A stretch of 63,179 nucleotides of DNA from Alphaproteobacteria bacterium. GTDB lineage: Bacteria > Pseudomonadota > Alphaproteobacteria > Caulobacterales > Hyphomonadaceae. The translations under genes and the position numbers were made by a program. The number at the start of each line of letters is the position of its first letter. Position 1 is the first letter of the stretch. Below, piece after piece: positions 34,789 through 43,340 of this stretch. The stretch spans positions 1 to 63,179 of the forward strand of contig JAAANZ010000120.1 of the NCBI GenBank assembly GCA_009909065.1, given 5' to 3'. The notes beneath the pieces are model-generated. The model had not been told where the DNA came from. It worked only from the letters and a program-made list of their open reading frames with translations, and did not search any database.

Positions 34789-35400
34789 ATGACTGTAAGC
34801 GCACCGCCCCGCACCCTGCTCCAGGCCATCGAGGCCATGGCCGAGGAGGCCGGGCCCGAAGGATTTTCGCTGCGCCAGATCATGGACCGGCTGGATGAGC
34901 GCGCCTTCGGGGCGATGCTTTTCGTGCTCGCCCTGCCCTGTTGTGTGCCCTTTCTCTATCTGGTGCCGCAAATCGTGTCCCTGCCGATGATGGCGCTGGC
35001 CCTCCAGATGGCGGCCGGCCGCGAGGAACCCTGGCTGCCGGGCCGGCTGGCGAACCGCAAGATCGACAAGCAGGGGCTTGCCAATACCGCACGCGGGGGC
35101 CGCAAATGGTTCGGCTGGGTCGAGGCGATTGCCCGCCCGCGCCTGACCTTTCTCACCGGCGCCGGGCCGGAGCGCGTAATCGGTGCCATCCTGTGTGTCT
35201 TCTGTGCCTCGATCCTGGTTCCGCTGCCGATGACCAATACCGTTCCCGGCTTTGCGGTCGCGCTGGCCAGTTTCGGCCTGATCCAGCGCGACGGTCTCCT
35301 GGTAATCGGCGGGCTCATCCTCGGCAGTGCCTGGGTTGCATTCCTCGCCACTGTGGCCATTGTTGGCCTGGAGACAATACGCGGCCTCATCGGCGTCTGA
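34789..35400 (+). CDS. ExoD family membrane protein
   Basis: A 203-residue protein of the ExoD family. Residues 15-40 are the family's N-terminal helical part (AEEAGPEGFSLRQIMDRLDE), followed by hydrophobic stretches (AMLFVLALPCCVPFLYLVPQ, and two near the C-terminus) and the motif PWLPGRLANRKI. ExoD affects exopolysaccharide production and alkaline tolerance in Rhizobium, but the mechanism is unclear. The ATG at 34789 is the first within the family region. A stem-loop follows at 35463. Confidence 0.87.
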   Translation: MTVSAPPRTLLQAIEAMAEEAGPEGFSLRQIMDRLDERAFGAMLFVLALPCCVPFLYLVPQIVSLPMMALALQMAAGREEPWLPGRLANRKIDKQGLANTARGGRKWFGWVEAIARPRLTFLTGAGPERVIGAILCVFCASILVPLPMTNTVPGFAVALASFGLIQRDGLLVIGGLILGSAWVAFLATVAIVGLETIRGLIGV

Positions 35401-35462
35401 AGCGCTTCCAGGCGAAGTGGGCACCGGTTCGCCGTCCGGGAGCGTGTAAAAACAAGAACTCG

Positions 35463-35499
35463 AAGCGGCGCGTTGTTTCCATTTGAAAACGCGCCGCTT
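35463..35499 (+). terminator. Stem-loop after exoD, probable terminator
   Basis: Perfect 12-base arms AAGCGGCGCGTT (35463-35474) and AACGCGCCGCTT (35488-35499) enclose a 13-base loop. Only a short T run (TTT) follows, so termination strength is uncertain. It lies between exoD and dsbB, both on the plus strand. Confidence 0.6.
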
Positions 35500-35569
35500 T
35501 AGCGCAATCTCCGCCCCAGTTGCTTTGCCGCATTGCCGCGCGCGGCCGCCGGCGGCAAGACTGGCTGCC

Positions 35570-36094
35570 ATGAACGCAATTCTGACACGGTTTTCCGGCT
35601 GGCGTTGGCCGCTTTTGGCCATCCTCGCCTCGCTGGCGATGCTCGCCGCGGCACATCTGTTCGAGCGCGTCCTCTTGCTGGCGCCCTGCCCGCTCTGCCT
35701 GAAGCAGCGCGAGGTTTACTGGGCCATTGTCGCCATGTCGCTGACCGGGCTGGCACTGTGGCGCTGGCAGCCGACACGGCGCTTCCTGGTGGCACTGAAT
35801 GTCCTGATCGGCCTTGCCTTTCTCGTCGGCGCGCTCGTGGCGTTCTACCATACGGGCGTGGAGTATGGATGGTTCGCCGCACCGGCTGGCTGCGAGGCCG
35901 GTGCGAGCCGGCAAGCGATACTGGACGGGCCGATCCACCTTGACGAACCGGTGTCCGTGACCTCGTGCACGCAGCCGCTCTGGCATTTCCTGGGCCTGTC
36001 CATGGCAGCCTGGAATGCCGTCGTCTCTGTCGGGCTGGGCGCGCTCAGTTTCCTGGCCGCCGGGCGGACCGCGTCTTCAACTCTGGAAGGGTGA
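35570..36094 (+). CDS. dsbB: Disulfide bond formation protein B
   Basis: A 174-residue inner-membrane protein with four membrane segments that reoxidises DsbA and passes electrons to quinone. The first redox pair is the CPLC motif (Cys40/Cys43) with the following KQR; the second pair is the periplasmic Cys in GCEAG and in TSCTQP. The ATG at 35570 gives the first membrane helix near the start. Its end overlaps the convergent DUF3429 gene by 18 bases. Confidence 0.94.
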   Translation: MNAILTRFSGWRWPLLAILASLAMLAAAHLFERVLLLAPCPLCLKQREVYWAIVAMSLTGLALWRWQPTRRFLVALNVLIGLAFLVGALVAFYHTGVEYGWFAAPAGCEAGASRQAILDGPIHLDEPVSVTSCTQPLWHFLGLSMAAWNAVVSVGLGALSFLAAGRTASSTLEG

Positions 36095-36556
36095 GCCGGC
36101 GGCCCAGCCCGCCAGCAGCGCGAGTATTGCGCCAAAGCTCGCAATGGTGCGCAAGCCGTCATACCAGGCCGGAAGGTCAGTCGAGGCGCGCAAATCCCAC
36201 AGCCAGTGCGCCGCAAACAGGCCCGCCAGCACCAGGAATTGCCAGGGGTGAAGTCCGCCCAGTGCCCCCTGCCAGGCCAGGGCCCATCCCGCCAGCGCAC
36301 CTATGACCGACAGCGACAAGGGCAAGGGGCGCGGCGAACCGGGCCGCACCGTCATTTCGACCCCCCAGCGCACCCCGCCCAGAAAACTGAGAATCACCGC
36401 AGCATAGAGAATCAGAACCAGTTTGGCACTCGCCTGACGGGCCACATCGCCGGCAAACCCGTGGATCGCGAAGGCGCCCGCGAAAAAGGGCAAGAGCCCG
36501 GCAAGCGCGAGCATGAGCGGGACAGGCGGAATGGAAAAAGCACGGCGTCTGATCAT
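36077..36556 (-). CDS. DUF3429 family membrane protein
   Basis: A 159-residue protein with four to five membrane segments. It has the DUF3429 features: an N-terminal hydrophobic helix after PPVPLMLALAGLLPF, then YAAVILSFLGGVRWGVEM and LVLAGLFAAHWLWDLRA. The function is unknown. The ATG at 36556 (MIRRRAFS) is chosen because the upstream codons do not look coding. Convergent with dsbB. Confidence 0.83.
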   Translation of the reverse strand: MIRRRAFSIPPVPLMLALAGLLPFFAGAFAIHGFAGDVARQASAKLVLILYAAVILSFLGGVRWGVEMTVRPGSPRPLPLSLSVIGALAGWALAWQGALGGLHPWQFLVLAGLFAAHWLWDLRASTDLPAWYDGLRTIASFGAILALLAGWAAGSPFQS

Positions 36557-36647
36557 CACGAGGCGCTGAATGACATGAGTTCGCCATGCAGGGAAGGCGC
36601 TGCAGGGCCAGCTTTTCACCGACGGCGCCGTGAGGCAGACTGCTCCC

Positions 36648-37424
36648 ATGCATGCAGGACTTGTCAGATCCCTTTTATGCACACTGGCGGCGGTGCTTGC
36701 GCCCGTAATGGCCCTTGGCCAATGCATGTCCGTGCCGTTTGAAGGCAAACCCTTCACCGTGTGCCGTCACGATCCTTCGGATGGTGAATTGCGGCTGTTT
36801 CATTCCGATGAGTCCGGAGAGCCTTACGGCCAGTTCGGGGCGCTTGCGCGCGATCTCGCAGCACATGGTCAGGAGCTGAAATTCGCCATGAATGCGGGAA
36901 TGTACCATGACGACCGCGCGCCGGTCGGCCTTTATGTCGAGGCGGGCCGGACACGCGCGCCCCTCAGCCTCGCGGACGGCCCGGGCAATTTCCACCTCCT
37001 GCCGAACGGCGTGTTCTGGGCCGACGGCGAGACATTCGGCATTTCGGAAAGCCGTGCCTTTGCCGAAGCCGGGCAGGCAGTGGCCTATGCCACACAATCC
37101 GGCCCGATGCTGGTCCTGGACGGCGAGTTGCATCCCGCCTTCCGTCCGGCAAGCCGCTCACGCTATCGCCGCAACGCGATTGGCGTGAGCGCGGATGGAA
37201 AGACAGCGTGGCTGGCCATCAGCGAAGTGCCTGTCAATTTTCACCTTTTCGCGCGCCTCTTCCGCGATCATCTCGGCACCCCGGATGCGCTCTATCTCGA
37301 CGGCAATATTTCCAAGCTCTATGCGCCGGCGCTTGACCGCAATGAACGCGGCCTCGACATGGGCCCCATGATCGGCGTGGTGGTGCCCTCGTCGGGCCCC
37401 GACGCCGGAAAGGAGACGCAATGA
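36648..37424 (+). CDS. Phosphodiester glycosidase (NAGPA/DUF2233) family protein
   Basis: A 258-residue secreted protein with a signal peptide (cleavage probably after ALGQC at about residue 26). The NAGPA-like domain shows FAMNAGMYHDDRAPVGLYVE, NFHLLPNGVFWADG and YATQSGPMLVLDG, and ends with ALYLDGNISKLYAP, which is the pattern of the DUF2233 subfamily. Related enzymes remove sugar from phosphodiesters; the bacterial role is unclear. The stop overlaps the arsC-like ATG as ATGA. Confidence 0.87.
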   Translation: MHAGLVRSLLCTLAAVLAPVMALGQCMSVPFEGKPFTVCRHDPSDGELRLFHSDESGEPYGQFGALARDLAAHGQELKFAMNAGMYHDDRAPVGLYVEAGRTRAPLSLADGPGNFHLLPNGVFWADGETFGISESRAFAEAGQAVAYATQSGPMLVLDGELHPAFRPASRSRYRRNAIGVSADGKTAWLAISEVPVNFHLFARLFRDHLGTPDALYLDGNISKLYAPALDRNERGLDMGPMIGVVVPSSGPDAGKETQ

Positions 37425-37765
37425 CGCTCAGGCTTTACGGACTCAGGAATTGCGACACCTGCCGCAAGGCCCGGAAGGCCCTGGAAGCGGCCGGACATGA
37501 GGTTGAACTTGTCGATATCCGCGCCGAAGCCGACCTGGCGAACAAGCTGCCCGTCTGGCTGCGCCATTTCGGAGCTGACAAGCTGGTCAATCGCCGCTCG
37601 GCCACCTGGCGCCAGCTGACGGACGCGCAGAAGGCGCAGGCGGATGGCGGTGACCTCGTCACGCTTCTCTGCGCACATCCCGCCCTGATCCGGCGGCCTG
37701 TGATCGAGTCCGGCGAATCGGTCCATATCGGCTGGACGGAGCAGACCGAGTCAGCTCTGACATGA
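37421..37765 (+). CDS. ArsC/Spx-family protein (YffB-like)
   Basis: A 114-residue thioredoxin-fold protein of the arsenate reductase/Spx family. The active-site motif is NCDTCRKA (Cys11, Cys14), and the conserved late motif IRRPVIESG is present. The sequence YGLRNCDTCRKAR is closest to the YffB branch, whose members rarely reduce arsenate, so a thiol-disulfide role is more likely. It is coupled to the genes on both sides through short overlaps. Confidence 0.9.
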   Translation: MTLRLYGLRNCDTCRKARKALEAAGHEVELVDIRAEADLANKLPVWLRHFGADKLVNRRSATWRQLTDAQKAQADGGDLVTLLCAHPALIRRPVIESGESVHIGWTEQTESALT

Positions 37766-37842
37766 CCCGGGGGCACAGGTTCCCTGTCCGGACAGGCTCG
37801 CCGACACTCAGGCAGGACGGCGGAATTCCAGGGGGAGGATCA

Positions 37843-38538
37843 GTGGCGCCCTTCATAATCGAGTCGCGGTTTAATGGACCACCCGAGTCCGGCAATGGCG
37901 GTTATTGCGCCGGCCTCCTGTCGGAAAGGCTTGGCCGGCCCGTCGAAGTCACATTGCGCGCGCCGCCGCCGCTCGACACCCCGCTCAAGGTCACCGAGAC
38001 CCGGGACGGTGCCCGCGTACATCACGGCGAAACACTGGTGATGGAGGCGCGCCCCGGCGCTCCGTCGGCGAAAGCGCCCGCCTCGCCCGGGCTGGAGGCG
38101 GCCAGAAAGGGACCGGCGCACTATCCCGGACCGGCCGAGCACGGTCTGAACACCTGTTTCGTATGCGGCCCGAGCCGGGCGGCGGGCGACGGACTGCATA
38201 TTTTCGCCGGCCGGCTGGAGGGCACTGACCTTGTCGCCTCGCCCTGGGTGCCGGCGGACGATCTCGCCGCGGACGACGGAAAATTGCGCGAACGCTTCCT
38301 GTGGGCCGCGCTGGACTGTCCGGGCGCCTTTTCCCTTCCCGATACCGGTTTCGTGCTGCTCGGACGGATGACAGCGCGTATCGACAGGCGCCCGGCGCCC
38401 GGCGAGTCCCTCCTCGTGATAGGTTGGCCGATCGGCGCCGAGGGGCGCAAACACCGTGCCGACACGGCCATCTATACCGGCGGCGGCGAACGGCTTGCCC
38501 AGGCCGAGCAGACCTGGATCGAACTGAAACCGTCCTGA
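37843..38538 (+). CDS. Hotdog-fold thioesterase-like protein
   Basis: A 231-residue protein. The N-terminal part (SRFNGPPESGNGGYCAGLLS, then EVTLRAPPPLDTPL) and the later CFVCGPSRAAGDGLHIFAG suggest a double-hotdog thioesterase relative. The substrate is unknown. The GTG at 37843 has a strong Shine-Dalgarno sequence (GGGGGAGGA, 37831-37839) four bases upstream; the ATG at 37762, overlapping the previous stop, would add 27 residues of low-complexity sequence and is less likely. A probable last gene of the three-gene unit. Confidence 0.75.
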   Translation: MAPFIIESRFNGPPESGNGGYCAGLLSERLGRPVEVTLRAPPPLDTPLKVTETRDGARVHHGETLVMEARPGAPSAKAPASPGLEAARKGPAHYPGPAEHGLNTCFVCGPSRAAGDGLHIFAGRLEGTDLVASPWVPADDLAADDGKLRERFLWAALDCPGAFSLPDTGFVLLGRMTARIDRRPAPGESLLVIGWPIGAEGRKHRADTAIYTGGGERLAQAEQTWIELKPS

Positions 38539-38564
38539 GCCCACCCGGCCGGCCGCAGTCAGGA

Positions 38565-39554
38565 TCAATCTGCGGGGCGGATCCTGTAGCGGGCGAGCAC
38601 CGGGAAATGGTCCGAACCGATCGGCCTTTCGACACGGCAATCGAGCAGTTCGAGCCTCGGCCCGGCAAGGATATGGTCGATCGCCAGGCCCAGAAACGGC
38701 CACCGGGTCCGCCAGGTTGACGCAAATTTCGCATCGCAGGCACGCTGGCCGGGCAGGGCGCGAAAATGCGCCGACCAGGGCGCGGTATTGAAATCTCCCA
38801 GCAGGAGGAAACTGTCCTCCCCCTCGAGAAGCCTGGCGAAACCGGCGAGCATGCCATTGCGCCGGCGAAACGCCCCGGCGCTGAGCGGGGCTTTGGCATG
38901 TCCGGTCAGGATGTGCAGTTCAGCGCCCGCAACATCCAGGCCTGCCAGGATCGCGGCGCGATTTCCGAAGGCCGGGTCAGTGATGATCCGGGATTGCCGG
39001 GCCGTGTCCCGCATCAGCAGCGCCGTGGGATGTCGGATCGGATGGCCGCCATGGTCGCGGCGCGCAAGCTGGACGCTTGCAAAGGCCGGGAAGGCCGCGG
39101 AAAGCTCTTGGGTCCCGATTGCCCGGGGCACTTCGTTTATGGCGACGATATCGGCCTTTGCCTGGCGGGCAAGCTCCGACACGGCATCGATCGCTGCCGG
39201 CCGGCCATACACATTCGCGGTGATGACGGTGAGGACGGCGGCGGGCCTGTCATCCGGGCCGGCGCCCGTCGGACGGTCAAACGCGCGAAAGGACAGGACA
39301 CAGGCGAGGCTGACCGCGGCGCCGGCCGCGACCCCAGGCGCGAGACGCCTCCCGCGCCAGCCGGCCAGCCCGGCCGCCGCCAGCCAACCCAGCGCGGCGA
39401 TTGCGATGGCCGGGCTGAACTGGATGGCAAGATCGAAGATCCAGATATCGTCCAGACCGGCAAGGTGCAGCCCTGCCATCATCGCAGCGATGGTCAGGCC
39501 GACACCGGACAGGGCCAGAAGGCCCTGCAAGGCCCGCCTGGGCAAAGTCTTCAT
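38565..39554 (-). CDS. Membrane-anchored endonuclease/exonuclease/phosphatase family protein
   Basis: A 329-residue protein. Residues 10-90 hold three membrane segments; the rest is an EEP domain with TVITANVYGR, DIVAINEV, LLLGDFNTAPWS, and IDHILAG followed by GSDHFPVLARY at the C-terminus, the Mg-dependent catalytic residues of the family. The domain is probably periplasmic or cytoplasmic depending on topology, which I cannot settle. The substrate may be a phosphodiester in lipid or nucleic acid. Confidence 0.88.
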   Translation of the reverse strand: MKTLPRRALQGLLALSGVGLTIAAMMAGLHLAGLDDIWIFDLAIQFSPAIAIAALGWLAAAGLAGWRGRRLAPGVAAGAAVSLACVLSFRAFDRPTGAGPDDRPAAVLTVITANVYGRPAAIDAVSELARQAKADIVAINEVPRAIGTQELSAAFPAFASVQLARRDHGGHPIRHPTALLMRDTARQSRIITDPAFGNRAAILAGLDVAGAELHILTGHAKAPLSAGAFRRRNGMLAGFARLLEGEDSFLLLGDFNTAPWSAHFRALPGQRACDAKFASTWRTRWPFLGLAIDHILAGPRLELLDCRVERPIGSDHFPVLARYRIRPAD

Positions 39555-39564
39555 TCACGCTGTC

Positions 39565-40011
39565 TCAGTGGCCATCAACCGGGGTCAGCGTGTCGGGGTC
39601 CAGCCCGCCCATGGCGCAGACCTCGCGCCACTCAACCTCCTTCACAGGCTGGACCGAAAGCCGCATCGAGGTGACGAGCGACATGTCCGCCAGTTTCGGA
39701 TTGGCCTTGACCGCCTTGAGCGAAACGGGCTTCGGCATATCGCAGACCGCCTTCACATCGACACATTCCCAGCGATCGTCATCGGTTGTCGAATCGGGAT
39801 GGGCCTCGGCGCAGATTTCGACAATGCCGACAATTTCGAGGCCCTTGTTGGAATGATAGAAAAAGGCCTTCTCGCCAAGCTTCATCTCTCGCATGAAATT
39901 GCGCGCCTGATAGTTGCGAACGCCATCCCATTCCTCTCCGAGCGCGCCTTTCGCCTTCTGATCGTCCCAGCCCCATTTGAAAGGCTCGGACTTGAACAGC
40001 CAATAGGCCAT
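39565..40011 (-). CDS. EVE domain-containing protein
   Basis: A 148-residue single-domain protein of the EVE/YTH-like (PUA) superfamily. It begins with YWLFKSEPFKWGWDDQK and has WDGVRNYQARNFMREMKLGE, FFYHSNKGLEIVGIVE, and MRLSVQPV followed by EVEWREV, all standard for the family. EVE domains bind modified bases in DNA or RNA. There is a 10-base gap to the EEP gene. Confidence 0.94.
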   Translation of the reverse strand: MAYWLFKSEPFKWGWDDQKAKGALGEEWDGVRNYQARNFMREMKLGEKAFFYHSNKGLEIVGIVEICAEAHPDSTTDDDRWECVDVKAVCDMPKPVSLKAVKANPKLADMSLVTSMRLSVQPVKEVEWREVCAMGGLDPDTLTPVDGH

Positions 40012-40027
40012 GCATGTGCCTCCTTGC

Positions 40028-40384
40028 TTATCCCTGAGAGCCCTGTCCGGCGATACGATAGACTGCGGTCGCGGTCATGAGGGTGCGCTCTTCCAGATGC
40101 GCCGAACCATGGGCGAAGACGAGGGTCCGCGTGCGCCTGTCAATCTCGCAGTCGAAGCAGGTGACACCTTTGCTGCTGGCGGGGGCTGTCGTGTCGAGAT
40201 TGAAGGAGACCGGCTCCAGTGGTGCCCCGTCGACGGCCCGCTGCGCACCTGAACGGATCACGCGCATCAGCAAGGACGCCACGATTTCGGCCGGCATGGC
40301 GCCCTCATGGCTGATGCGCGCCGCGCCGGGCCCGGTCCAGTCGAGCTCACTGAAATCAATGATGAGCCGGTCGGTTTGCGCCAT
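40028..40384 (-). CDS. Small hotdog-like hypothetical protein
   Basis: A 118-residue protein. The C-terminal strand pattern LVFAHGSAHLEERTLMTATAVYRI resembles the PaaI-like thioesterase core in which a long strand ends in a bulky aromatic residue, but the catalytic Asp/Asn motif is not obvious. Assignment to hotdog thioesterases is therefore tentative. The ATG at 40384 (MAQTDRLIIDF) is favoured over one 16 codons upstream. It is divergent from the HDAC-like gene. Confidence 0.6.
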   Translation of the reverse strand: MAQTDRLIIDFSELDWTGPGAARISHEGAMPAEIVASLLMRVIRSGAQRAVDGAPLEPVSFNLDTTAPASSKGVTCFDCEIDRRTRTLVFAHGSAHLEERTLMTATAVYRIAGQGSQG

Positions 40385-40501
40385 GATCGCCTTCTGACTG
40401 ATTTGCGGGTCTGGCGAGGCATAGGCGCGCAAGAAAGAAAAGAAAAGGGGACAAACCGAAAGGGCTGGCCGATCGGGCCCCGGGCGCTAGGCTTCCACGG
40501 G

Positions 40502-41392
40502 ATGACTTATCCGATTGTCTATCATCGCGGCTATGATGCCCAAAGCGTCGCGGACGGACACCGTTTCCCGATGCGCAAATACTCAAGGGTGGCCGGGCTC
40601 ATGGAGGCCCGCGGCGCAACGCTTGTCACGCCGGAGCCGGTCTCGCGCGAAAGGCTTCGCCTCGGTCACGAGCGAGGCTATGTCGATGCCGTTCTGGAGG
40701 GCCGGCTCGATGCGCGCGCCGAAAAGAAGATCGGCTTCCGGCTGACCCGGGATGTCGTCAACCGCTCGCGTCTTGCCGTGGGCGGCACATGCCTGGCGGC
40801 AGAACTTGCGCTTGAACAGGGCGCGGCGGCCAATCTTGCCGGCGGCAGCCACCATGCCGCACCTGGGGAAGGGGCCGGTTTCTGCGTATTCAATGATGTC
40901 GGCGTGGCAACCAACTGGCTTCTGGCCACGGGCCGCGTGTCGCGGCTGGGCGTGATCGACCTCGATGTTCATCATGGTGATGGCACGGCGCTGATCCTCG
41001 CTGGAGTCGAGGGCGCTTTCACCCTGTCCCTGCATGCCGAGAAGAACTGGCCACGCGCGAAACCGCCGAGCGACATGGATATCGGGCTTGCCGACGGGAC
41101 CGAAGACAGGGCCTATCTCGCGGCCCTGCAGCCAGCACTGGAGGCCTTTTTCGACCGGGCCCGCCCGGAACTTGTGTTCTACAATGCCGGGGTCGACCCG
41201 CACCGCGAGGACCGGCTCGGCCGTCTGTCGCTGAGCGACGCGGGCCTGGCAGCACGCGAGGAACACGTGGTCTCGGCCTGCCGGGCGCGCGGCGTGCCGG
41301 TCTGCGGCGTCCTCGGCGGGGGATATGACCGCGATGCCGAGGCCCTGGCCCGACGTCACGCGCTCATGGTGGAGCGTGTCACGGCGCCATAG
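40502..41392 (+). CDS. Histone deacetylase-like protein
   Basis: A 296-residue Zn-dependent deacetylase of the class II/AcuC-like group. Metal and catalytic residues are seen in GGSHHAAPGEGAGFCVFND (His-His pair), DLDVHHGDGT (Asp and His ligands) and GVLGGGYDRD. The ATG at 40502 (MTYPIVYHRGYD) is the typical start; the frame is open upstream but without family match. Substrates may be acetylated polyamines or proteins. A strong terminator follows. Confidence 0.92.
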   Translation: MTYPIVYHRGYDAQSVADGHRFPMRKYSRVAGLMEARGATLVTPEPVSRERLRLGHERGYVDAVLEGRLDARAEKKIGFRLTRDVVNRSRLAVGGTCLAAELALEQGAAANLAGGSHHAAPGEGAGFCVFNDVGVATNWLLATGRVSRLGVIDLDVHHGDGTALILAGVEGAFTLSLHAEKNWPRAKPPSDMDIGLADGTEDRAYLAALQPALEAFFDRARPELVFYNAGVDPHREDRLGRLSLSDAGLAAREEHVVSACRARGVPVCGVLGGGYDRDAEALARRHALMVERVTAP

Positions 41393-41408
41393 GCTGGCGC
41401 ACACGAAA

Positions 41409-41437
41409 AGCCCCCCGCTGGCAAACAGCGGGGGGCT
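41409..41437. terminator. Bidirectional terminator between the HDAC-like gene and ompW
   Basis: A 12-base stem AGCCCCCCGCTG/CAGCGGGGGGCT closes a 5-base loop. On the minus strand it is followed by TTTCG, so it best serves ompW; on the plus strand there is no T run. It lies between two convergent gene ends. Confidence 0.8.
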
Positions 41438-41496
41438 CGTATGACGGCGCCGGCAATTCTGGGGAGGTCTGTGCCGGCACCGAAGCTTTACGAGGC

Positions 41497-42201
41497 CTAG
41501 AATTTGTAGCCGAATCCGAGCCCGACAATCACCGGATCGATATCGACATCGGCATTGACGATCACTTCTTCCGCACCGAGCGCGCCGCCAAGCGCACTGG
41601 TCAGATCGACATCCGCTTCGGTGTTGATCCAGACTTTCTTCACATCGGCATTGAAGGCCCAGCCGCCGGGGACACCATCGAGATCATAGTCGACCCCGGC
41701 CTGAAGCGCGAAACCGAAACTGGCGTCATAATCCACCGAATCGGCGACATCGCCTTCATCCTCATTGAAGAAGTGCGTGGCGTTGACCCCGGCACCGATA
41801 TAGGGCTTGAACGCCGTGTCGTTCCGGAAGTGATACTGCAGCGTCAGGGTCGGCGGCAGCAGCCAGACATCACCGAGACCGACCGTTGCATCCTCGAGTT
41901 CTGCGGCCGGGATCGTGATCCCCGTCGCATCGACATCATGCGGCGTGACCGCGAGGATCAGTTCGGCAGCAAGATTGTCGTTGAAGAAATAGGTGATGTC
42001 GAGTTCGGGGACATACTGGTCGCCAATATCGACATCGCCGGGAAGGGTGTCACCGCCAACAGACAGGCTGGCGCTCTCATCCGGCAGAACGGCGAGCACG
42101 CGCCCGCGGACCATCCAGGGATTGTCCTCGGCTTCGGCCGGCAAAGCCAGTGGGATGGTGGTGGCCGAAGCCATGAGAATGGCGAGTGCGGTGGATTTCA
42201 T
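41497..42201 (-). CDS. ompW: OmpW family outer-membrane protein
   Basis: A 234-residue protein with a signal peptide (cleavage probably after AEA at about residue 24). It forms an eight-stranded barrel of the OmpW type: VPELDITYFFNDNLAAELIL, GDVWLLPPTLTLQYHF, FKPYIGAGVN and the C-terminal GLGFGYKF ending in Phe. OmpW channels carry small hydrophobic molecules. The ATG at 42201 is preceded by GGAGGG at four bases spacing. An FNR/FixK-like box lies about 110 bases upstream; in E. coli ompW is FNR-regulated. Confidence 0.92.
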   Translation of the reverse strand: MKSTALAILMASATTIPLALPAEAEDNPWMVRGRVLAVLPDESASLSVGGDTLPGDVDIGDQYVPELDITYFFNDNLAAELILAVTPHDVDATGITIPAAELEDATVGLGDVWLLPPTLTLQYHFRNDTAFKPYIGAGVNATHFFNEDEGDVADSVDYDASFGFALQAGVDYDLDGVPGGWAFNADVKKVWINTEADVDLTSALGGALGAEEVIVNADVDIDPVIVGLGFGYKF

Positions 42202-42306
42202 AATTCCCTCCATGACGAAACTGACCCGAAGGTCACCATTTTTGACACAAAGGAAACAGGCCAAGGCGCCGCGCGGTCCTAGGACGCGCCGCGCAATGCA
42301 AACGAC

Positions 42307-42320
42307 TTGACCTGTGTCAA
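42307..42320 (-). promoter_or_regulatory. FNR/FixK-type box upstream of ompW
   Basis: TTGACCTGTGTCAA matches TTGA-N6-TCAA, and the dyad extends to CTTGAC-N4-GTCAAG. The centre is about 113 bases upstream of the ompW ATG. This is somewhat far for a proximal activator site, so the ompW transcription start would decide its role. Confidence 0.5.
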
Positions 42321-42358
42321 GGCGGGCCGGTCCGGCCTGGTCCAGCCGCCCGCGCCGG

Positions 42359-43270
42359 TCAGGCATTGAAGGCCAGTTCGAGGCCGGGCTCATGCCAGCG
42401 GCAGCGTATCAGCTTTCCCGTGCCCGAAAGCGTGATCCAGGCGGTACACATATCGCCGCCGCCGAAACAGATATTCGTCACGAGCGGGTCGGGCAAAGGC
42501 GTGTGATGCGTTGAGCCGTCGGGCCGGAAAGTGGTGATGCCGCCATTGAGTATGGTCGCAACCGTGACATGACCGGCCGCAGTCACGGCGAGGCTGTCGA
42601 GATATTGCAGGCCCGGCAGCGTGGCGACGACTCGCCCGTCAGGCCCGAAGGCGGCCCCTTCGGCCAGCTCGCCCGGAGCCGTCAGATCAAACGCCCAGAG
42701 CCGCCCTGTCAACGTATCGGCCATATAGACCACGCGCTCGTCCGGCGACAGGCCGACCCCGTTCGGAGACGTGTAATGAAAGGCCATCTCGTGGACATGC
42801 GAGCCGTCCGGTCTTGCGAAATAAAGACCGCCAAAATCGCGATGGCGCGAATAGGTCTTGCCATGATCGGTGAAATACATGTTCCCGGCGCTGTCGAACA
42901 CGATATCGTTGGGCCCCTTGAGCGGGTTGCCATTCACTTCTTCATAGAGGCGCTCGACCTTTCCGGTCGCCATCTCGATCCGTTCGATCCGCCCGCCCGA
43001 ATAATCGTCCGGACAATTGCCCGGCAGTGTCAGTTCACCCACCTGATGATACTTGAAGCCACCATTGTTGCAGCAATAAAGCGCCCCGTCCGGGCCAATC
43101 GCCAGGCCGTTCGGCCCGCCGCCCGGCGCGGCAAGGGTTTCGCGCTTGCCATCGCCCCAGATCCGGGTGACCTCTCCTTTCTTGATTTCCACAAGGATGA
43201 TCGAGCCATCCGCCATTACCACGGGGCCTTCGGGGAACCCCAACCCTTCGGCCACAACCTCGAATTCCAT
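42359..43270 (-). CDS. SMP-30/gluconolactonase-family protein
   Basis: A 303-residue six-bladed beta-propeller of the SMP-30/gluconolactonase group. Motifs: GLGFPEGPVVMADGSIILVE (first metal ligand Glu), GPNGLAIGPDGALY, GPNDIVFDSAGNMYFTD and SPNGVGLSPDERVVYMADT. These enzymes open sugar or aryl lactones with a divalent metal. The gene is divergent from prmA, 70 bases apart. The metabolic partner is not in this window. Confidence 0.92.
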   Translation of the reverse strand: MEFEVVAEGLGFPEGPVVMADGSIILVEIKKGEVTRIWGDGKRETLAAPGGGPNGLAIGPDGALYCCNNGGFKYHQVGELTLPGNCPDDYSGGRIERIEMATGKVERLYEEVNGNPLKGPNDIVFDSAGNMYFTDHGKTYSRHRDFGGLYFARPDGSHVHEMAFHYTSPNGVGLSPDERVVYMADTLTGRLWAFDLTAPGELAEGAAFGPDGRVVATLPGLQYLDSLAVTAAGHVTVATILNGGITTFRPDGSTHHTPLPDPLVTNICFGGGDMCTAWITLSGTGKLIRCRWHEPGLELAFNA

Positions 43271-43340
43271 GACGTCCTCCCGGTTTTTTGCGTCGCGCCA
43301 AGCCTAGCGGCTCGATCGCAACGCTGCTACTCCCCGCGCC

